From NCBI GenBank assembly GCA_034006985.1, contig JAVERT010000027.1, positions 1 to 26,912 of the forward strand: a stretch of DNA of 26,912 nt, given 5' to 3'. The position numbers and the translations under genes are program-made. Shown one piece after another: positions 23,820 to 26,912 of this stretch; position 1 is the first letter of the stretch; each line of letters begins with the position of its first letter. The notes beneath the pieces are model-generated. The model was not told where the DNA came from and ran no database searches. It saw only the letters and a list, made by a program, of their open reading frames with translations. The DNA is from Gudongella sp034006985. Its GTDB lineage: Bacteria > Bacillota > Clostridia > Tissierellales > Tissierellaceae.

Positions 23820-24245
23820 ATGGTTGATAATAATAGCATACATGCTCTAGATGAAAAGGTTGTTTCATGCAGTCGCACATCCGTGTCCCAGCTATGGGAC
23901 GAGACGGACCAGGTGTTGGATTTCATGAATTCCAACATAGATCCCGACCATATGGTCGATGTAGCCGATGTAGTGTGCCTCCGGATGAACATGAGGGACA
24001 GGTATCAGGCATGTCCCCGCACAACTATGGGCCAGCTGGTCCTGAATCTTACTGATGATATGCGCCAGATCAACGAGATTTACGACGACGGCAACCCTGT
24101 CACGGACAGGGGATGCGTCTTCCTCGATCACTGTAACAACGAGAACTGCGATACATGCCTGTATTCATGTGTCAAGGTCTTCGACGTCTCAGGATCCGAA
24201 ATCTCGGACGGTTGTGCCGCGTCTGATCGTCGGATGGGATCCTGA
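23820..24245 (+). CDS. Cys-rich hypothetical protein (right copy)
   Basis: 141 residues, paralogue of 6187-6612, same start context. The cluster CNNENCDTCLYSC and the other Cys are kept; substitutions are scattered and mostly conservative (e.g. SEISDG for SVFSGG). Conservation at the protein level suggests that both copies are under selection. Function unknown. Confidence 0.7.
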   Translation: MVDNNSIHALDEKVVSCSRTSVSQLWDETDQVLDFMNSNIDPDHMVDVADVVCLRMNMRDRYQACPRTTMGQLVLNLTDDMRQINEIYDDGNPVTDRGCVFLDHCNNENCDTCLYSCVKVFDVSGSEISDGCAASDRRMGS

Positions 24246-24278
24246 AGCATGCAACGATCATAGAAGAATGCGAATGGA

Positions 24279-24297
24279 AAGGGGGCTTTTGGCCCTT
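24279..24297 (+). terminator. Weak terminator of the Cys-rich gene (right)
   Basis: AAGGG/CCCTT stem around a GGCTTTTGG loop, followed by T-rich TTTTATTTTTCC on the plus strand. Confidence 0.45.
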
Positions 24298-24327
24298 AAA
24301 CCTTTTATTTTTCCTTTTCAGGATTTT

Positions 24328-25008
24328 TCAAAGCCTGATTCCGTGGTCCTCCAACCAGGTCTCAGCCTCTTCCTTCATGTCGAATTTCTCATCGAATCTG
24401 TCCACGAATTCCATCGCCCTCATCCAGTCTTCGCATTCCACGGATGATACGATGAATCCTAGCTGGTGCAGCAGACAGTAGTCCAGAACAAAATCCGGAA
24501 CGTCTTCCGAATCGAGCATGCTGTTCATGATAATCACGCGCATGATCTTAGAGGTCTGACCGCTGGTCTCCCTCGTGGGTCTGATGCTCCAGTAGAGTCT
24601 GAGTCCTTCCGGCATCTGGACCAATCCTTTCTCTACGAGCCTCTCCAGGGATTCCCAGAGGTTCTTGTACATTCCTTTGCTCTCCGAGATCGTCCTGCTT
24701 CTGGATACATAGGTGTCCACGTTCTTCTCGCGGATCTCCGCGGATGTCAGGTAGTCGATCAGGGACTTGGGGTACTGCATGTCCTCCTCGCCGTTGATCC
24801 TCTTGATGATCGTCCTCGCAAGGTCCTCCAGGATATCCTCCGGAGCATCCTTCAGATAATCGGATACGTGGAACCCCGCTTTATCGATCGTTCTCTCCCA
24901 GGTGACCTTCAGATCTCTGAAAGGTGCGAAGTCCGCTGTTGCCGTGAATCCGGCTAAATCGTTTGCTGCCTTCTCGAAGGCGTAGTTCAAATCTGCTTCG
25001 GTTGTCAT
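24328..25008 (-). CDS. Degenerate SprT/YgjP-like metalloprotease-fold protein
   Basis: 226 residues. Layout resembles a zincin-like family I associate with methanogen genomes of this order: FRDLKVTWERT, FHVSDYLKDAPEDILEDLAR, YVSRSRT, then MRVIIMNSMLDSEDVPDFVL and DYCLLHQLGF. The family's HExxH motif is here H181-Q-L-G-F185: both the catalytic Glu and the second His are lost, so peptidase activity is unlikely. C-terminal MKEEAETWL is family-like. It sits directly behind leader copy 3. It may be a regulatory or binding pseudo-enzyme. Confidence 0.6.
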   Translation of the reverse strand: MTTEADLNYAFEKAANDLAGFTATADFAPFRDLKVTWERTIDKAGFHVSDYLKDAPEDILEDLARTIIKRINGEEDMQYPKSLIDYLTSAEIREKNVDTYVSRSRTISESKGMYKNLWESLERLVEKGLVQMPEGLRLYWSIRPTRETSGQTSKIMRVIIMNSMLDSEDVPDFVLDYCLLHQLGFIVSSVECEDWMRAMEFVDRFDEKFDMKEEAETWLEDHGIRL

Positions 25009-25024
25009 TTCTCAACAACTCCGA

Positions 25025-25148
25025 GGGTCTTCTTTTTCCCTCGGAACGGACTTCAGCGGACGAAGCGGACTCTATGCGGATTTACATCGCAAGATGGAAA
25101 GACACAATCAGGACGCAAGTTTGGTGACGAGGGAAAAAAAGAAGACCC
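25025..25148. ncRNA. Conserved structured leader element, copy 3
   Basis: The divergent copy. It is closed by a near-perfect 19-bp inverted repeat (25025-25043 with 25128-25148; 5 T against 7 A), unrelated in sequence to the closing stems of copies 1 and 2 but in the same place. It keeps ATGCGGATTTACA and GGAAAGACACAAT; the hairpin is CATC-GCAA-GATG (25085-25096) against CGTC...GACG in the others, a paired G-C to A-T change. The ATG of the metalloprotease-like gene follows 16 nt after the stem on the minus strand. Confidence 0.6.
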
Positions 25149-25210
25149 GTCGGTCACAATCCCCCATTTTGTTTCGTGCAGTATCGCCGAACCATATGAG
25201 AAAAGTGTGT

Positions 25211-25501
25211 TTACTCGCTTTCGTCGTTTATGATTCCATGGATGGCTGTGACGTGCTCGAAGAGTTTCTGTCCCTTACATGTGAGCTGGAGTTTGTTGGA
25301 GACTCTGCTATTGATGACGGGATGTTCGATGAATCCCTTTTCGATGAGATACTCTACCCTGGCGAATTTCGTGGTTCTTCTCGGATCTCCCAACGGGCTG
25401 ATGTCTGCTTTGATGCATCCGGGGTATGTGCCGACCATCATTATGACGTACATCGAGAATCTCTGTTCAAAGATCTCGAAGTCGTTGTCGTTCACCATCA
25501 T
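25211..25501 (-). CDS. Winged-helix regulator next to integrase
   Basis: 96 residues (start at 25501 or the adjacent ATG at 25498). Winged-helix features: GDPRRTTKFARVEYLIEKGF as recognition helix and IEHPVINSRVSNKLQLTCKG as the wing, with a final helix (QKLFEHVTAIHGI). A short adaptor-like helix opens the protein. A TATATATAA box about 27-30 nt upstream gives a near-leaderless transcript. Divergent from the recombinase, it is a likely repressor of the element. Confidence 0.7.
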   Translation of the reverse strand: MMVNDNDFEIFEQRFSMYVIMMVGTYPGCIKADISPLGDPRRTTKFARVEYLIEKGFIEHPVINSRVSNKLQLTCKGQKLFEHVTAIHGIINDESE

Positions 25502-25522
25502 AATTACTCCTATAGATATATC

Positions 25523-25540
25523 TAGTATATATAAAGGGCT
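25523..25540 (-). promoter_or_regulatory. TATA box of the winged-helix gene
   Basis: CTTTATATATACTAG on the minus strand, centred about 30 nt before the ATG at 25501. Confidence 0.55.
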
Positions 25541-25578
25541 TAATTTTTGAGCATTTGTGTTTTAGAAACAAATAACAA

Positions 25579-25599
25579 ATGTAGTAACAATTACTACAT
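25579..25599. promoter_or_regulatory. Perfect 9-bp inverted repeat, probable operator
   Basis: ATGTAGTAA-CAA-TTACTACAT. It abuts a CATATTAAAT box (25596-25605) that is about 27 nt before an ATG at 25628, so a bound dimer would cover the promoter leading to the recombinase. The divergent winged-helix protein is the natural candidate ligand. Confidence 0.6.
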
Positions 25600-25627
25600 A
25601 TTAAATATGAGAGACGCATACTACCAT

Positions 25628-25675
25628 ATGGCGACCGCGAAGAGAGCGACCGCCGACAAGAAGTCAAGGACGTGA
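25628..25675 (+). CDS. Short basic peptide upstream of the recombinase
   Basis: 15 codons from the ATG at 25628 (22 from 25607): MATAKRATADKKSRT, ending 6 nt before the recombinase ATG. Position and a matching TATA box suggest translation; it may be a leader peptide or simply the 5' end of the recombinase transcript. Confidence 0.3.
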   Translation: MATAKRATADKKSRT

Positions 25676-25681
25676 TAAGAA

Positions 25682-26746
25682 ATGGGAAGATACCCCTTCA
25701 ACGAATACGCAGACGAACTCATCGAGAAGATGAAGCTCAGCTACGCCCCCGAGACAGTTGCCAACAGGGCACGCCGTTACAGGCGCATGGGAGCGTTGGT
25801 GAACGAGCTCAAAGAACAGAAGAAGATTTCGACTTCGTCTCCGAAGCAGTTCACGGAGAAGGACGTCTATGCGATCATAGCGGCGGACACGCCCAGGCGC
25901 AGTTCCGCGGACATGGTCCACGAGGTCAATGCCCTCAGGAAGCTGATGTCGTTCGTCGACAACCCGGCTTTAGAGGTCTGCCTCAACCACAATCCGGAAC
26001 TCAAGCCCAAGATCCGTGGCAACAGGCGCAAGCAGAGCATGTCGATCGAGTCATACAACGTGATCCTCGATAAGGCCCTCAAGGTCGACCCTGCGGATTT
26101 CGACAGGCTCAGGGCATACGCCCTCGTGCTCCTGTGTCTCGACACGGGCACCAGGAACAAGGAGATCCGTCTCGCTACGGAGCATGACCTGGACATCAGC
26201 GCATGGACCCTCTACATAGCTCACCCCAAGGGCGAGATGTCGTACGGGGAAGCCCGCGAAGTCCCAATCCGTGAGGAGATACGTCCGGTAATCGCAGCCT
26301 ACCTCAGGGCACGCAAAGTGTGGCTTGTAGAGAACAGTTGCGGATCCCCGGCCCTCTTCCCTTCGAACTCACCGAGCAGCAAGGACGGATGCATGTGCGG
26401 CAACAGCCTCAGACGCATCAAGAAGCTGGTCGAAGATGAGACCCATGTGAAGTTCGACCTCCGCGAATGCAGGAGGACTTTCGGACAGAGATACCTGGAC
26501 GATGAGCTCGAACTTTCGTCCGTATCCGTGCTCATGGGGCACTCGTCAACCAAGACGACCGAGAGGTTTTACGGCAGACAGAAGAACACCATGGCGATCG
26601 ACAAGGCTCGTTCGACGTGGCAGAAACCCCAACTTGAGTTAAATACTCAGGTGGACAAGTACCTCGAAGAAACCGCCCAAATCAAGGAGGAGACGTCCTC
26701 ATCCGCGAGTGGACAAGCACCCGCCGATGGTGGACAAACCCCCTGA
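25682..26746 (+). CDS. Tyrosine recombinase/integrase
   Basis: 354 residues. N-terminal SAM-like core-binding domain (about 1-110), catalytic domain about 115-310. Conserved residues: R158 in LDTGTRNKEIR, the beta-hairpin lysine in HPKGE, R264 in ECRRTF (box II; the usual His of HxxR is replaced by R261), H287 in MGHSS, and nucleophile Y297 in RFYGR. The C-terminal 40 residues are Ser/Gln-rich and disordered. Family role: site-specific integration or excision of the mobile region. GTGGACAA repeats begin in its 3' end. The att sites cannot be identified here. Confidence 0.88.
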   Translation: MGRYPFNEYADELIEKMKLSYAPETVANRARRYRRMGALVNELKEQKKISTSSPKQFTEKDVYAIIAADTPRRSSADMVHEVNALRKLMSFVDNPALEVCLNHNPELKPKIRGNRRKQSMSIESYNVILDKALKVDPADFDRLRAYALVLLCLDTGTRNKEIRLATEHDLDISAWTLYIAHPKGEMSYGEAREVPIREEIRPVIAAYLRARKVWLVENSCGSPALFPSNSPSSKDGCMCGNSLRRIKKLVEDETHVKFDLRECRRTFGQRYLDDELELSSVSVLMGHSSTKTTERFYGRQKNTMAIDKARSTWQKPQLELNTQVDKYLEETAQIKEETSSSASGQAPADGGQTP

Positions 26747-26807
26747 TAAGGGTGGACAATACACCTTCCCGTTTTTTGACGTCTGGATAGTGAAGAATGG
26801 TGGACAA
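26651..26807 (+). repeat. Five GTGGACAA repeats at and after the recombinase 3' end
   Basis: GTGGACAA at 26651, 26709, 26730, 26752 and 26800 (spacing 58, 21, 22, 48). The middle three are about two helical turns apart, as protein-binding iterons or recombinase arm sites would be. A sixth lies at 4468-4475. Confidence 0.5.
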
Positions 26808-26912
26808 GGCGAGATAGCCGGAATAATGGGTGCTGGCTCACCTATTGCATTTACCTTTCCAACGATTTCACTGCTTGTATTCATGGTGATTTTCCTCCTC
26901 GAATTTTTTCTG
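26727..26912 (+). CDS. Possible membrane protein, partial at window end
   Basis: An open plus frame from the ATG at 26727 overlaps the recombinase end and runs off the window (62 codons): MVDKPPDKGG, a polar region, then SPIAFTFPTISLLVFMVIFL, a convincing transmembrane helix near the end. Against it: a minus-strand ORF (26884 to 26699) has a fine GAGGAGG site 9 nt before its ATG. I slightly prefer the plus frame for its protein-like helix, with low confidence. Confidence 0.35.
   Translation, partial: MVDKPPDKGGQYTFPFFDVWIVKNGGQGEIAGIMGAGSPIAFTFPTISLLVFMVIFLLEFFL

Larger units (their letters stand above)
23492..24307 (+). repeat. 0.8-kb direct repeat, right copy
   Basis: Same orientation and gene content as 5859-6675. 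The 54-nt leader is identical and the Cys-rich gene is highly similar, while promoter spacer and terminators differ, so the duplication is not very recent or is held by selection on the leader and gene. Confidence 0.85.

Noticed and set aside
25094..25525. Plus-strand ORF opposite the winged-helix gene
   Set aside because: Covers leader copy 3 and runs antisense to a better-supported regulator with its own TATA box.
26699..26884. Minus-strand ORF with good GAGGAGG site at the right edge
   Set aside because: Pro/Gly/Ser-rich product without structure, overlapping the recombinase 3' end and iterons; the plus frame has a clear membrane helix. Not fully excluded.
1..26912. CRISPR array, rRNA, tRNA or known defence cassette (restriction, Cas, CBASS)
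   Set aside because: No regular direct repeats with spacers, no RNA gene cores and no signature proteins were found.

Overview
The window looks archaeal and most like a Pyl-encoding thermoplasmatote methanogen (Methanomassiliicoccales-type). Visible support: AT-rich TATA boxes about 25-30 nt before many start codons (leaderless transcripts), strong GGAGG Shine-Dalgarno sites inside operons, a degenerate member of a metalloprotease-like family I associate with that order, and UAG behaving as a sense codon. The lineage is inferred; no rRNA or pyl gene is present.

Layout. (1) 1-2331: tight minus-strand operon of small phage/plasmid-like genes (wHTH regulator, zinc-finger protein, HWNGGRDS protein). 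(2) 2344-6675: small accessory genes: tandem DUF1508, a plasmid-type protein, a zinc-ribbon coiled-coil protein, a minimal nucleotidyltransferase, and a Cys-rich protein behind a conserved leader. (3) about 6820-23490: a more AT-rich island with the main system. (4) 23492-24307: a direct repeat of 5859-6675, so the island lies between 0.8-kb direct repeats. (5) 24328-26912: degenerate metalloprotease-like protein, wHTH regulator, tyrosine recombinase and a possible membrane protein running off the end.

The main system joins two halves. The signalling half (7746-15362) has a Ser/Thr kinase, a PP2C phosphatase and a vWA protein (the TerY-P triad), two small P-loop GTPases (one broken), an uncharacterised protein and a transglutaminase-fold protein. 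The export-like half (minus strand, 23252 to 15357) has a polytopic membrane protein, four small helical proteins of which two carry a WXG100-like W-x-D turn, a long helical protein ending in a papain-like cysteine protease, a small protein, a multi-module FtsK/SpoIIIE ATPase and a coiled-coil protein. It resembles a type VII-like secretion or conflict locus with its own phosphorylation switch and GTPase. The parts are recognisable families; the joint function is inferred.

Most striking, three genes of this system (PP2C, cysteine protease, terminal coiled-coil) continue in frame through a UAG codon. In the protease the UAG lies between the catalytic Cys and His. A broken GTPase and a repeat-borne ORF also carry in-frame UAG, and no called gene needs UAG as its stop. 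The simplest reading is UAG = pyrrolysine, outside the methylamine methyltransferases. A second find is a 120-nt inverted-repeat-closed element present three times, each just before a minus-strand gene, with a compensatory change in its hairpin.
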